A DNA stretch of 64,000 nucleotides from assembly GCF_900104305.1 (NCBI RefSeq), contig NZ_FNJC01000001.1, positions 186,001-250,000 of the forward strand, in the 5' to 3' direction. A model generated the notes under the pieces. The model was not told the origin of the DNA. It made no database searches and saw only the letters and a list, made by a program, of their open reading frames with translations. A program made the translations under genes and the position numbers. Positions 1 to 8,645 of the stretch are shown in pieces (the first letter of the stretch is position 1; each line of letters opens with the position of its first letter). Origin of the DNA: Filomicrobium insigne. GTDB lineage: Bacteria > Pseudomonadota > Alphaproteobacteria > Rhizobiales > Hyphomicrobiaceae.

Positions 1-92
1 CGGTAGGAAATTCATGAGCAAAGACGCGCCTAGTTATTGACGGATTGCGCCTGGTAACCATTTTCAATGCCTAGTCATATTGGGGGGCCGCC

Positions 93-1016
93 GTGAACGA
101 CTATCTTCTACTGCTACTCGGCGTGGTTCTGGCGGGTGGGGGCGGCGAGCTCTTCGTGCGGGGCACGGTCGGGATTGCAGGCGCCTTGCGGATTTCCCCT
201 GGGATCATCGCCGCTACGATCGCCGCGTTTGCAACATCCAGCCCCGAATTAACGGTTGCGATCAGTTCCGGGCTCAACGGCACTCCTACGATTGCACTCG
301 GGGATGCGCTTGGCAGCAATGTGGTGAATGTTGCCTTGATCCTCGCGGCCGCCCTTCTGATCATGCCCATCCGGGTGCCCCGCGACAGCATCCGCCGCGA
401 TTTCCCAGCGGCGCTCATCGTTCCGCTCATCATCGCCGCCCTTCTTGCGGACGGAGAGCTTTCCAGAGTCGATGGCTTGCTACTGTTGGCGCTCTTTGCC
501 GGCTGGTTCATAGCCGTACTGAACGAGGCCCGGCGGCAACGCAGCGCCGCCGCCGCAGTGCTCGGCGAACATAAACCTGTTTACGCCGTTCTCGCAGGAT
601 TAGCAGGTTTGGGGCTTCTGATCCTCGCAGGCAATCTCATCGTCGTAAGCGCGTCCGCGATCGGCGAGGCTCACGGCATCGACGCCTTCATAATTGGCGC
701 GACAGTTGTGGCCCTCGGCACGTCCGTGCCTGAACTGGCAACAGCAATCATCGCAGGGATTAAAGGACACGAAGAGGTCGGGCTGGGAACCATCCTTGGC
801 AGCAACATCTTCAACGGCTTGCTTGTCGTCGGCGTTGCGGCCGGCCTTTCCCCGATTAGCATTTCGGTGAGTGAAGTCGCGCCGGCCTTGATCCTTGGGT
901 TTGCGTCGGTTGTTCTGACGTATCCGCCCGCATCGGGCGTCATTGGCCGCTGGCGCGGGCTCCTTCTGCTTGGCGTCTATGCGGCGTACATCGTCGTGGT
1001 TTCTCAATGGCGCTGA
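93..1016 (+). CDS. Ca2+/Na+ exchanger family (CaCA, YrbG-like) membrane protein
   Basis: A 307-residue integral membrane protein with two homologous halves, the hallmark of sodium/calcium exchanger-like proteins. Each half has the ion-binding alpha repeat: an ATSSPELTVA motif with GDALGSNVVN in the first, and ALGTSVPELATA with LGTILGSNIFN in the second. It probably exchanges Ca2+ or another cation for Na+ or H+ across the inner membrane; the ion cannot be read from sequence. It starts at GTG. The length is normal for bacterial members. It converges on the next gene with a gap of about 30 bases. Confidence 0.9.
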   Translation: MNDYLLLLLGVVLAGGGGELFVRGTVGIAGALRISPGIIAATIAAFATSSPELTVAISSGLNGTPTIALGDALGSNVVNVALILAAALLIMPIRVPRDSIRRDFPAALIVPLIIAALLADGELSRVDGLLLLALFAGWFIAVLNEARRQRSAAAAVLGEHKPVYAVLAGLAGLGLLILAGNLIVVSASAIGEAHGIDAFIIGATVVALGTSVPELATAIIAGIKGHEEVGLGTILGSNIFNGLLVVGVAAGLSPISISVSEVAPALILGFASVVLTYPPASGVIGRWRGLLLLGVYAAYIVVVSQWR

Positions 1017-1049
1017 GGGGGCGTGGACAGCTGAGCGTCCGCAAGGCGT

Positions 1050-1790
1050 TCATGTGTAAAGGTTTTCGATCGCCAGTCCTACGCCCGCGATGACCATCAA
1101 AATAATCGCGAAACTCGCGGCTTGCTTCCAGTAAGCGATGCCTGTCGCGTGCTTGATCAGCATCACGACGGGAACGAGAAAAATCAGATTGATCAGAAGA
1201 ATGAAATCTCCCGTCCAAGCCGTTTCGGGGGCGACGCTGCCGAAGCTATTCAGGCACATGAGCGAACTGAAGTCTGGCGCGCAAAGACTCAGCGCCTCCG
1301 CGCCCGGCTGATTGAGAATGCCCTCTATAGCGGGATCATTGGCATTCGGATGACCGTAAATGCCAACAACCAGGAAAGCGGGCAGCAAAATGAATGGCTG
1401 CTGAAACAGGCCCGGCCCCATACTCATGGCGGCCGCCTGGAAATATTCGGAGAACTTCAGGCGGGTCCACCGCAATATCCGCATGGGCAGATACAAAAGC
1501 AGGAACATGCTTCCGGCTAATATGGGCTGGAGATACTGCCAGAAGGTATCGATGCGAGCCGGCATCACGTCCACATCGAGGTACGCGGCGGCGAACGTCT
1601 GCAGCGAAATCCACAAAGCGCAGATCGCAAGAAAGAACGTTAAGCGGTACTTGAAATCCTCTCGGTCTCCCAGCTTTATCTGATGGGCAACCTTGATCGG
1701 GCGGAACGTGGTGTCGACGGCTAACTTCAAATAATCAAAGAATGGGCGCGCCTGTTCGGCAATGAACTCTGCAAACATGAAGTCCCCCAA
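1050..1790 (-). CDS. Multi-pass membrane protein of unknown function (Yip1-like?)
   Basis: A 246-residue protein with a soluble N-terminal stretch of about 45 residues, rich in aromatic and basic residues, then about five hydrophobic segments (near residues 48-70, 85-103, 130-147, 190-212 and 222-242). The arrangement is reminiscent of Yip1/YIPF-type bacterial membrane proteins, but I see no diagnostic motif. The ATG is 15 bases after an in-frame upstream candidate region and is the first good start. It stands alone, convergent with the exchanger gene. Function unknown. Confidence 0.7.
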   Translation of the reverse strand: MGDFMFAEFIAEQARPFFDYLKLAVDTTFRPIKVAHQIKLGDREDFKYRLTFFLAICALWISLQTFAAAYLDVDVMPARIDTFWQYLQPILAGSMFLLLYLPMRILRWTRLKFSEYFQAAAMSMGPGLFQQPFILLPAFLVVGIYGHPNANDPAIEGILNQPGAEALSLCAPDFSSLMCLNSFGSVAPETAWTGDFILLINLIFLVPVVMLIKHATGIAYWKQAASFAIILMVIAGVGLAIENLYT

Positions 1791-1936
1791 AAGCGCATTT
1801 AAAAATCACTCCATCAATCGCGAGTCCTGGTGCCGCGGCAAGCGCGCTTAGACGTGCATCCACAATGCTGCGAGCGTTGCAGTGGAGAACACGCGATTTC
1901 ATAACATCCGAGTGTGCGGGCGGGGTGTTGTACCGA

Positions 1937-2530
1937 TCAGACTCGCCGTAACAGGCCGGGCAACATGCGCCCCAATACGTTGTCGCCGCGGATAATGTAG
2001 TGAAAGAGCGCGGCGCCGATGTGCATGGCGATCAACGTGAGAAGCGCAAAGGCACCAACCATGTGCCAGAAGAACACCGTTTCGGACATCGCTTTGTCCG
2101 GAGCCACGAGTGCCGGGATCTTGAAGCCGAATGCGTCTAGTGCCGGAAAATAAGCAACTCCCAAGTATCCGAGGACCGGCACAACCAGGAGTAGCAGATA
2201 AAGCCCCCAATGGTTAAGCTCACTCACTACGCACTGCCACCCCTCAAGGCTGGGCTCGTGGCGCGGCGCGCCGGCCGTCAGCCGGTACAACAGACGTAAT
2301 ATGACGACCGCCAGAATAGCCAGCCCGCCGAGCTTGTGCAGGCTGTAAAGATTGTTCGTCAGCGCGTCCCAAATGTTCAGGTCGTTGCCGCGGTAGGCCA
2401 TGTAAAAGCCCACGGGTATCTGCACGGCGAGAAGCACGACGACAAGCCAGTGCAAGGTCCTGGCCGTCAGCGAGTAAATCTCGACATCACCCGACGTGGT
2501 CGCGATGGTCTCAATGCTCGGCTTATCCAT
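1937..2530 (-). CDS. Cytochrome b561 family protein
   Basis: A 197-residue four-helix membrane protein of the bacterial di-haem cytochrome b561 family, which passes electrons from the quinone pool to periplasmic acceptors. Visible haem-ligand histidines are in helix 1 (RTLHWLVVV), helix 2 (LYSLHKLGG), helix 3 (ELNHWGLYL) and helix 4 (FFWHMVGAFALLTLIAMHIG). The length suits the family. The natural electron partner is not encoded next to it. Probably monocistronic. Confidence 0.9.
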   Translation of the reverse strand: MDKPSIETIATTSGDVEIYSLTARTLHWLVVVLLAVQIPVGFYMAYRGNDLNIWDALTNNLYSLHKLGGLAILAVVILRLLYRLTAGAPRHEPSLEGWQCVVSELNHWGLYLLLLVVPVLGYLGVAYFPALDAFGFKIPALVAPDKAMSETVFFWHMVGAFALLTLIAMHIGAALFHYIIRGDNVLGRMLPGLLRRV

Positions 2531-2578
2531 CGATACCCACCTTTCAATCCATGAAGATTGGTCACACCAAGATACGGC

Positions 2579-3310
2579 CTATACTGCCTTTCGCATGCGC
2601 AAGTCACAATCGAAAATAACGTCACCTCCGGGCAACGGATAGACGGTTACCTGGGGGCGAATGGCGTTATCAAGCTCAGTTATAGGGCGCAATTGGAGAC
2701 CAAGCTTGCCAGAGCCTATAATCATTGGCCCCACGATCAAATGCAGCCGATCGAGCACACCAGCATCAAGAAACGATGACACGGTGGTCGCCCCACCCTC
2801 GATCAAAATCCTTCTCAAGCCTAGCGCGAAGAGCGCAGCGACGATTTCTCCGGGCCGGAATGTGCCGTCCTGTCGCTCAAGGCGAATCACTTCCAGGTCA
2901 TCGGCTTCAACAACCTCTGCCGAGGCCGTCACAACGATGCGCCGGGTGCCGTCGTTCGCGAGGCAGCTGAGGCCGGCCGGCATCCGTCCGTTTGGATCGA
3001 TCACGACACGGGCCGGCTGTGCCTTGCCCGGGGGGAGCGCGACGCGGCGCACGTTAAGCCTGGGGTCGTCCGCCAATACCGTGCCGACGCCTACAACGAC
3101 GGCATCAACGGCGGCGCGCAGGCGATGCAGATGATCCAGAGCTTCAGCGTTGTTGATCCACCGACTTTCGCCGGTAACCGTTGCGATGCGCCCGTCGAGA
3201 GACTGGCCAAGCTGAGCAACAACGAATGGCCGATCGTCGCTAGCAGCGAGGATCGGGGCGAGGGGATCACTCAACTGGCGCACACGCGGTGGAACAGCGG
3301 GGTCGCTCAC
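2579..3310 (-). CDS. RibD C-terminal-domain reductase (stand-alone)
   Basis: A 243-residue protein made only of the reductase half of RibD (dihydrofolate reductase-like fold), which reduces 5-amino-6-ribosylaminouracil 5'-phosphate with NADPH in riboflavin synthesis. Landmarks are QLGQSLDGRIA near residue 33, GESRWINN, VVVGVGTVLADDPRL and RRILIEGGATT. There is no cytidine-deaminase-like domain. It lies about 4.3 kb from ribA on the same strand, which supports a flavin role, but stand-alone members can have other pyrimidine or pterin substrates. Confidence 0.8.
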   Translation of the reverse strand: MSDPAVPPRVRQLSDPLAPILAASDDRPFVVAQLGQSLDGRIATVTGESRWINNAEALDHLHRLRAAVDAVVVGVGTVLADDPRLNVRRVALPPGKAQPARVVIDPNGRMPAGLSCLANDGTRRIVVTASAEVVEADDLEVIRLERQDGTFRPGEIVAALFALGLRRILIEGGATTVSSFLDAGVLDRLHLIVGPMIIGSGKLGLQLRPITELDNAIRPQVTVYPLPGGDVIFDCDLRMRKAV

Positions 3311-3452
3311 CTGGCTCGGCTCCTTAATCGTGGTTCTGTTAGGTTTCTCGGTGACTTGTGTTTACCGCGCGTCGAAGTGATGCACAGAACGAGACAGCGT
3401 GATGCTATAGGAGGCGTAACTGACCAGGATTGCTTGAGAGTAGCGGCCGAAC

Positions 3453-5813
3453 GTGTCTCCTCCAAAGGCTGAAATTGCAGACCTCCGAGAGGGGGCAAAA
3501 TTGCGGCACGCTGGGCTCCTTTTCCTGCTCTGCTGGTTCGTACTCGCTTGGCCGTGGTTGTCGGGACACGTCACCATTCCCTACGATGCCAAGGCGCATT
3601 TTCTACCGCAGGTGCAATTTTTTGCCCATGCCTTATGGCAAGGGGAAAGTCCATTCTGGACGCCTTTTGTGTTTTCCGGCCATCCGCAGGTCGCCGACCC
3701 TCAATCCCTGATTTTTTCTCCGCCGTTTGCGCTTCTGGCACTTTTCGATCCCGCGCCGGGTCTTTGGTCCGCCGACGTCACAACGCTCATTACAATTGCT
3801 GCGGGAGGTCTGGCGCTCGTCATATGGGCTCGCGATCAGGGGTGGGAGACGGGTGCAGCAATCTTCACTGCTCTGGCGTTTTGCTTCGGCGCGGCTATGA
3901 GCTGGCGTATTCAACATATCGGGCAGGTAGTCAGCCTGTCGATGCTGGCGATCACGTTTATGCTCCTGTCACGCGCCCTTTCTCGTGGGTCATGGCTGTG
4001 CGGTCTAGCTGCGGGAATTACCGCCAGCTTCATGGTTTTAGAGCGGGATCAGGTGGCGCTGATCAGCGTCTATTTTCTGACCGGTTACGTGGTCTGGCAT
4101 TGGTTCAGCGCAGGCGTGCACCATAGCGGTCGACGGATTTCGTCGAGCCTGCCGCCGCTCATCGCTGGCAGCATCGCGGGAATTGTCCTTGTAGCAATCC
4201 CCATCCTGCTCACATGGCTCCTGGCGCAAATGTCCAATCGTCCGGAGATCGACTTTATTGGAGCGGGACGCGGCTCGCTTCACCCCGCCTTGATGGTGAC
4301 CTGGCTGGGGCCTGATCTTTTCGGCGCTTCGGGCGATATGGAAGATTACTGGGGTCCGCCGAGTTTCGTTTGGCACGATACTGGGTTGTACATCGCGCAA
4401 AACATGGGCGTGCTCTACATCGGCGCGGTATCATTTTGGCTGATGCTTGCGGGACTATTCAGCGGCAGTCTTTGGCTCCGCGAAATCCGTTTCTACACTA
4501 TCGCGATGCTCATCATGCTCATCTATGCGCTCGGTTGGTACACGCCTGTGTTCCGGCTCATGCATATGTGGCTGCCGGGTATCGATCTTTTTCGCCGCCC
4601 CGCTGATGCTGTGTTCCTGATCGGGTTTTTAACCGCGATCCTTGCGGGACATGGCGCCAACCGCCTTTTGCGTTCTGCAACGGCGCCGTTTTCACGCGAT
4701 GCGTGGCTATCGGCAGGGGTGGTCATCACATTGGGGTTTACCTACGCCGCTTATCTCGCAACGCATTTCCATCAATGGCATGAGGCCTTGGAGCCCTTCG
4801 TGATTTCGGTGGCGTTCATCTTGTGCGCTGCTGCAGTCATCGCCCTCGTTCGGTGGCTCCAGCCCATTCGCCCACACCTTGCAGCAGCGCTTCTCGTTGC
4901 TTTTGCCGTGCTCGACCTGGGGTTTCAAAACGGGCACGGTGGCGCTGTAGGCTTACCGCCATCTACGTATGAGGTTCTCGCACACGGCAGTGTTAACGAG
5001 ACCATGGTGGATCTCAAACGCCGTGTGCAAAGTGGCCAAACGGCAACGCAGCGCGATCGCGTCGAACTGATCGGTCTCGGCTTTCACTGGCCAAACGCGA
5101 GCTTGACCTATGGGTTGGAGAATACATTGGGTTACAATCCAGTCCGGCTGGCGCTTTACAGCGCAGCGACTGGTGCGGGTGATACTTCCGGAATGCACGA
5201 GCGCAAATTTTCCCCTCTTATGCCCTCTTATGCGTCGCCGCTCGCGAACCTGCTAGGGCTGCGGTACATAGCGTCCGGCGTACCGCTCGAAAAAATCGAT
5301 CCTTCCGTAACGCCAGGTGCGTTTCCTCTCGTTGCACGCACAGTCGACGGATACATTTATGAGAATCCGAAAGCGCTCCCGCGGGTCCTCTTCGCGACGC
5401 GTGTTCAACAAGCGGACTTCGATAAACTCCTGAGCTGCGGCGGCATGCCCGACATCAACTATCGCAATACTGTTCTGCTTGAAGGCCCGACCACCCCATC
5501 GCTGCCCTCAAACGCGACTGGGTCGGCGGCCATTCGCGAATACCACAACAGTGAGATCGTTATCGACACAACGTCCAGCGACGGAGGCTGGCTCATTCTC
5601 AACGATGTTTGGCACCCCTGGTGGTTCGTTGAAATCGATGGAAAGCCTGCTCCGATGCTGCGGTCCAACGTTCTGTTCCGTGCGGTCGCCGTGCCAGCGG
5701 GAACGCACTCGGTACGCTTCAATTTCCGGCCGCTTCGTGGCGCTATCGAGCAGTTGACGCATGGGTCTTGGGGCCCAGGCTTCCAACCCGTAGGGTGCGC
5801 GCCAAGCCGATGA
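3453..5813 (+). CDS. Large YfhO-type membrane protein (GT-C-like)
   Basis: A 786-residue protein with an N-terminal helix and about a dozen membrane spans up to residue 500, then a soluble C-terminal domain of about 280 residues. The first loop has PYDAK and PFWTPFVFSGHPQVADPQ, typical of YfhO/GT-C-like bacterial membrane proteins thought to transfer sugars from lipid carriers at the outer face of the membrane. It starts at GTG after a weak ribosome site. Its stop overlaps the ATG of the NdvA-like gene (ATGA), so the two are translationally coupled. The substrate is unknown; a role in decorating an exported glycan is inferred only from that coupling. Confidence 0.75.
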   Translation: MSPPKAEIADLREGAKLRHAGLLFLLCWFVLAWPWLSGHVTIPYDAKAHFLPQVQFFAHALWQGESPFWTPFVFSGHPQVADPQSLIFSPPFALLALFDPAPGLWSADVTTLITIAAGGLALVIWARDQGWETGAAIFTALAFCFGAAMSWRIQHIGQVVSLSMLAITFMLLSRALSRGSWLCGLAAGITASFMVLERDQVALISVYFLTGYVVWHWFSAGVHHSGRRISSSLPPLIAGSIAGIVLVAIPILLTWLLAQMSNRPEIDFIGAGRGSLHPALMVTWLGPDLFGASGDMEDYWGPPSFVWHDTGLYIAQNMGVLYIGAVSFWLMLAGLFSGSLWLREIRFYTIAMLIMLIYALGWYTPVFRLMHMWLPGIDLFRRPADAVFLIGFLTAILAGHGANRLLRSATAPFSRDAWLSAGVVITLGFTYAAYLATHFHQWHEALEPFVISVAFILCAAAVIALVRWLQPIRPHLAAALLVAFAVLDLGFQNGHGGAVGLPPSTYEVLAHGSVNETMVDLKRRVQSGQTATQRDRVELIGLGFHWPNASLTYGLENTLGYNPVRLALYSAATGAGDTSGMHERKFSPLMPSYASPLANLLGLRYIASGVPLEKIDPSVTPGAFPLVARTVDGYIYENPKALPRVLFATRVQQADFDKLLSCGGMPDINYRNTVLLEGPTTPSLPSNATGSAAIREYHNSEIVIDTTSSDGGWLILNDVWHPWWFVEIDGKPAPMLRSNVLFRAVAVPAGTHSVRFNFRPLRGAIEQLTHGSWGPGFQPVGCAPSR

Positions 5814-7552
5814 GTCCATTCAAGATATATTGCCGTGCCCTCAGGCTTCTTGCACCGGAATGGCGCCTCGCAACGGCTCTGGCCGTGGCCAGCGTTGCCA
5901 TTGCGACTGTGCAGCTTGCGGAACCCGTGTTGTTTGGTGCCGTAGTCGATGCTTTGTCCAAACAGGAGCCCGCGGCCTGGATCATCGGCTTATGGGCCCT
6001 ACTTGGCCTCGGTGGGATCGCAGCCAGTGTCACCGTCGCGGTGATTGCGGACCGCCTAGCGCACCGGCGCCGATTGATCGCTCTATCCCAGGCGTTTGAG
6101 CAGGCGATCACCTTACCGCTCAGCTACCACGCCGCAAGCGGTTCCGGCACCGTTATCGGAACCGTCCAGCGCGGTTCGGACGAGTTGTTCTGGCTGTGGC
6201 TGAGTTCCTTGCGCGAACAGCTTTCGGCGCTGATCGGTATCGTGTTTCTCGTTCCGCTTGCGATTTCCATCGATTGGCGGATGGCCACCATCCTCGGTGT
6301 TCTGGCGGTGTGCTTCACGGCGCTCAATTTCTTAGTTATCTCGAAGACGTCGGGCGGCCAGATGCGGGTCGACCGCTACCACAGCAACGTCTTAGGACGT
6401 GTCGGAGACGTCATCGGCAATGTAACGATTGTGCAAAGCTACGCGCGTCTCGTGGCCGAAGCGGATGCGCTACGCGCCATGATCGGACAACTCCTCAACG
6501 AGCAATACCCGCTTCTCACTTGGTGGGGCATTCTCACGGTCTTGCAGCGGGGCGCGGCGACGATCGCCATGATCGCGATCTTCGCGATGGGGGCTTATCT
6601 CTCTTCGCGCGGAGAACTCACCGTCGGTGAAATCGTGTCTTTTGTCGCTTTCGCGAACCTTCTGATCGGCAAGCTTGACCAGCTCTCTGCGTTTGCCGTT
6701 CGGATGATACAAGCGGCCCCAAAGATCGCGGCGCTCTTTGAACTGTTGGACGAGAAATCGGCGATTGTTGAGCGTCCGGATGCCAAGCCCCTTGTCGATG
6801 TGAAGGGACACGTCGTCTTCGATGACGTGTCCCTTAAATTTCCCGGGAGCTCGCAGGGTGTCTTCGACTTAACCTTTGAGGTCAACCCGGGCCAAACAAT
6901 CGCTCTCGTTGGCCCTACGGGTTCGGGAAAAACGACGACGCTGGCGCTCCTGCAACGGCTGCGCGATCCTGACCGCGGCCGTATTTTGATCGACGGCCAC
7001 GACATTGGCGATGTGACGCTATCCTCCCTACGGCACTCTATTGCGGTCGTCTTCCAGGACGCCGGACTCTTCAATCGGTCGATTGGCGAGAACATCCGGA
7101 TCGGCCGGCCTGGCGCGGACGATGCTGCCGTTTTCCATGCGGCGCAACTCGCCGAAGCCGAGTCGTTTATTTCGACCAAGCCTGGAGGATACGACTACGT
7201 CATTGGCGAACGGGGGGCATCGCTGTCGGGCGGTGAACGTCAGCGTATTGCCATCGCGCGGGCCATCCTGAAGGACGCCCCGATCCTCGTTCTGGATGAA
7301 GCTACCAGTGCGCTCGACGCCGAGACAGAGAGCCGTATCAAGCGGGCCATCGACACCCTCCGATCCGGGCGAACCACATTCATCATCGCCCATCGTCTCT
7401 CGACTGTAACTCAGGCGGATCAAATCCTTGTGCTCGAACATGGAAAGATCGTTGAGCGCGGATCGTATGAAGAACTCGCCAACGCCAACGGGCTTTTTGC
7501 GCGCATGGTGGCTGCCGGCGGCTTCACGGTCCCGAAGGCGACACTTGATTAG
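5810..7552 (+). CDS. ndvA: NdvA-like cyclic beta-1,2-glucan ABC exporter
   Basis: A 580-residue half-transporter with the permease domain at residues 1-310 and the ATPase domain at 340-570. The ATPase has Walker A GPTGSGKTT, signature LSGGERQRIAIARA, Walker B ILVLDEATSALD and the H-loop IIAHRLS. The permease resembles rhizobial NdvA along its length (for example PLSYHA, QYPLLTWW and FANLLIGKLDQ). NdvA exports cyclic beta-1,2-glucan to the periplasm. I chose the ATG in the ATGA overlap rather than a TTG 42 bases upstream. No NdvB/ChvB glucan synthase lies in the window, so the substrate is by analogy. Confidence 0.85.
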   Translation: MSPFKIYCRALRLLAPEWRLATALAVASVAIATVQLAEPVLFGAVVDALSKQEPAAWIIGLWALLGLGGIAASVTVAVIADRLAHRRRLIALSQAFEQAITLPLSYHAASGSGTVIGTVQRGSDELFWLWLSSLREQLSALIGIVFLVPLAISIDWRMATILGVLAVCFTALNFLVISKTSGGQMRVDRYHSNVLGRVGDVIGNVTIVQSYARLVAEADALRAMIGQLLNEQYPLLTWWGILTVLQRGAATIAMIAIFAMGAYLSSRGELTVGEIVSFVAFANLLIGKLDQLSAFAVRMIQAAPKIAALFELLDEKSAIVERPDAKPLVDVKGHVVFDDVSLKFPGSSQGVFDLTFEVNPGQTIALVGPTGSGKTTTLALLQRLRDPDRGRILIDGHDIGDVTLSSLRHSIAVVFQDAGLFNRSIGENIRIGRPGADDAAVFHAAQLAEAESFISTKPGGYDYVIGERGASLSGGERQRIAIARAILKDAPILVLDEATSALDAETESRIKRAIDTLRSGRTTFIIAHRLSTVTQADQILVLEHGKIVERGSYEELANANGLFARMVAAGGFTVPKATLD

Positions 7553-7565
7553 CTTTGAAAAAATG

Positions 7566-7596
7566 GGCCGCGGATCACCTAATGGGAACCGCGGCC
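7566..7596 (-). terminator. Intrinsic terminator for ribA
   Basis: Perfect 8-bp stem GGCCGCGG/CCGCGGCC with a 15-base loop, followed on the minus strand by six T (positions 7563-7558). It lies between the convergent ndvA-like and ribA genes. The T run favours the ribA direction, though the stem may also slow transcription from the other side. Confidence 0.8.
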
Positions 7597-7632
7597 ATCG
7601 CTGCCGAGCATTAGTTCTGGACCAACGGCACG

Positions 7633-8268
7633 CTATAGCTTGTGGGCCATGCGTACACGTTTGGTTTCAAGATAACGCTGATTATAGATGCTGGGTTCCG
7701 TCACAACCGGAATTTGTTCTGCGACCGTAATGCCCTCCTGGCGCAAGGCTTCCACCTTGGCGGGGTTGTTGGTCAGCAGCCGGATTTCGTTAAAGCCCAG
7801 ATCAAAAAGGATCGCAGCCGTCAGGTCGTACTCACGCGCGTCGATCGGCTCGCCGATTTCTACGTTGGCATCGACGGTATCAAGTCCTTTATCCTGAAGT
7901 GCGTAGGCCCGGATTTTGTTGACGAGACCGATGCCCCGACCCTCGTGATAAGGCAGGTAAATCAGTACGCCGTTGGGGGTATCTACGATGGTCTCCAGCG
8001 CCGCTTGAAGCTGCTGGTAACAATCGCAGCGCAAGGAGTGGAAGATGTCGCCGGTCACGCAGCCTGAATGAACTCGAACCACCGGGATTTTCACATCTTC
8101 GCCCGGTTTCGGGCGATTGATCAGTACGAGAGCTTGATAGGTGGGATCGCAACCCTGGTAAGCGCGCGCTTCCAACTGAATTTCGCGTCCGCGAAATTCT
8201 ATGGGGAGGACAGTCTGTGTAGACCAATCAACGTCCAACACTGTGGACTTGACGGCAGTGACGCTCAT
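7633..8268 (-). CDS. ribA: GTP cyclohydrolase II (riboflavin synthesis)
   Basis: A 211-residue RibA that opens the imidazole ring of GTP, the first committed step to riboflavin. It has the zinc site SGCVTGDIFHSLRCDCYQQ, the catalytic loop YLPYHEGRGIGL and the C-terminal LTNNPAKVEAL. It is a single-domain RibA, not fused to RibB. The ATG at the upstream end has a TTGGAG ribosome site and is preferred over an extension of 26 codons. A strong terminator follows. The upstream region holds a perfect palindrome but no recognisable FMN riboswitch. Confidence 0.92.
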   Translation of the reverse strand: MSVTAVKSTVLDVDWSTQTVLPIEFRGREIQLEARAYQGCDPTYQALVLINRPKPGEDVKIPVVRVHSGCVTGDIFHSLRCDCYQQLQAALETIVDTPNGVLIYLPYHEGRGIGLVNKIRAYALQDKGLDTVDANVEIGEPIDAREYDLTAAILFDLGFNEIRLLTNNPAKVEALRQEGITVAEQIPVVTEPSIYNQRYLETKRVRMAHKL

Positions 8269-8645
8269 GCGGATCTCCAAGAGTACATCCAGGCATATGC
8301 GTCTTTCGAACACGTTAGTAATGTGTCGCAGTGCCGCATCAGCCAATGTCGATAAGGGCTAAACGCTCCAACCGCCATTTCGTTTTTTTTCTTGCTCCCA
8401 AAATAGGTCCGTACCGTGACGCACCTCCTCAGGCTCCCTTTGCGTAGCACCCGCAAATTGCGACTTTTTCCGGGTCACAATACGTAATTTACGTAGAGTT
8501 TCTTACGATTTGTGTCGCGCGGTGGCGAAAATCCGACGGACCACAGAGTACTGACATATGATTGTAGCAGCAGTTAACCAATCGATTATGATCCGCTGCC
8601 AGATGAAGTTAACCGGCGCTTGTAGCCAGCTAGGCCCATAGTTGC
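8269..8645. other. Divergent intergenic region, ribA / glycosyltransferase
   Basis: About 375 bases between two divergent genes, with no convincing coding sequence. It has T-rich patches near 8383-8390 and 8464-8470 and one notable palindrome, listed separately. It should hold promoters for both genes, but I could not assign -10/-35 pairs with confidence. Confidence 0.5.
8481..8495. promoter_or_regulatory. Perfect palindrome TACGTAATTTACGTA (possible operator)
   Basis: Two 7-base arms TACGTAA/TTACGTA around one T, in the divergent ribA/glycosyltransferase region. Size and symmetry fit a dimeric helix-turn-helix regulator site, but I cannot name the regulator and no regulator gene adjoins it. 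Confidence 0.4.

Noticed and set aside
1-92. Partial gene at the left edge
   Set aside because: No frame in the first 92 bases gives a recognisable protein end.
8269-8645. FMN riboswitch upstream of ribA
   Set aside because: The conserved RFN boxes (AGGG, GGGTGAA and so on) are not found on the ribA strand; only a palindrome is present.
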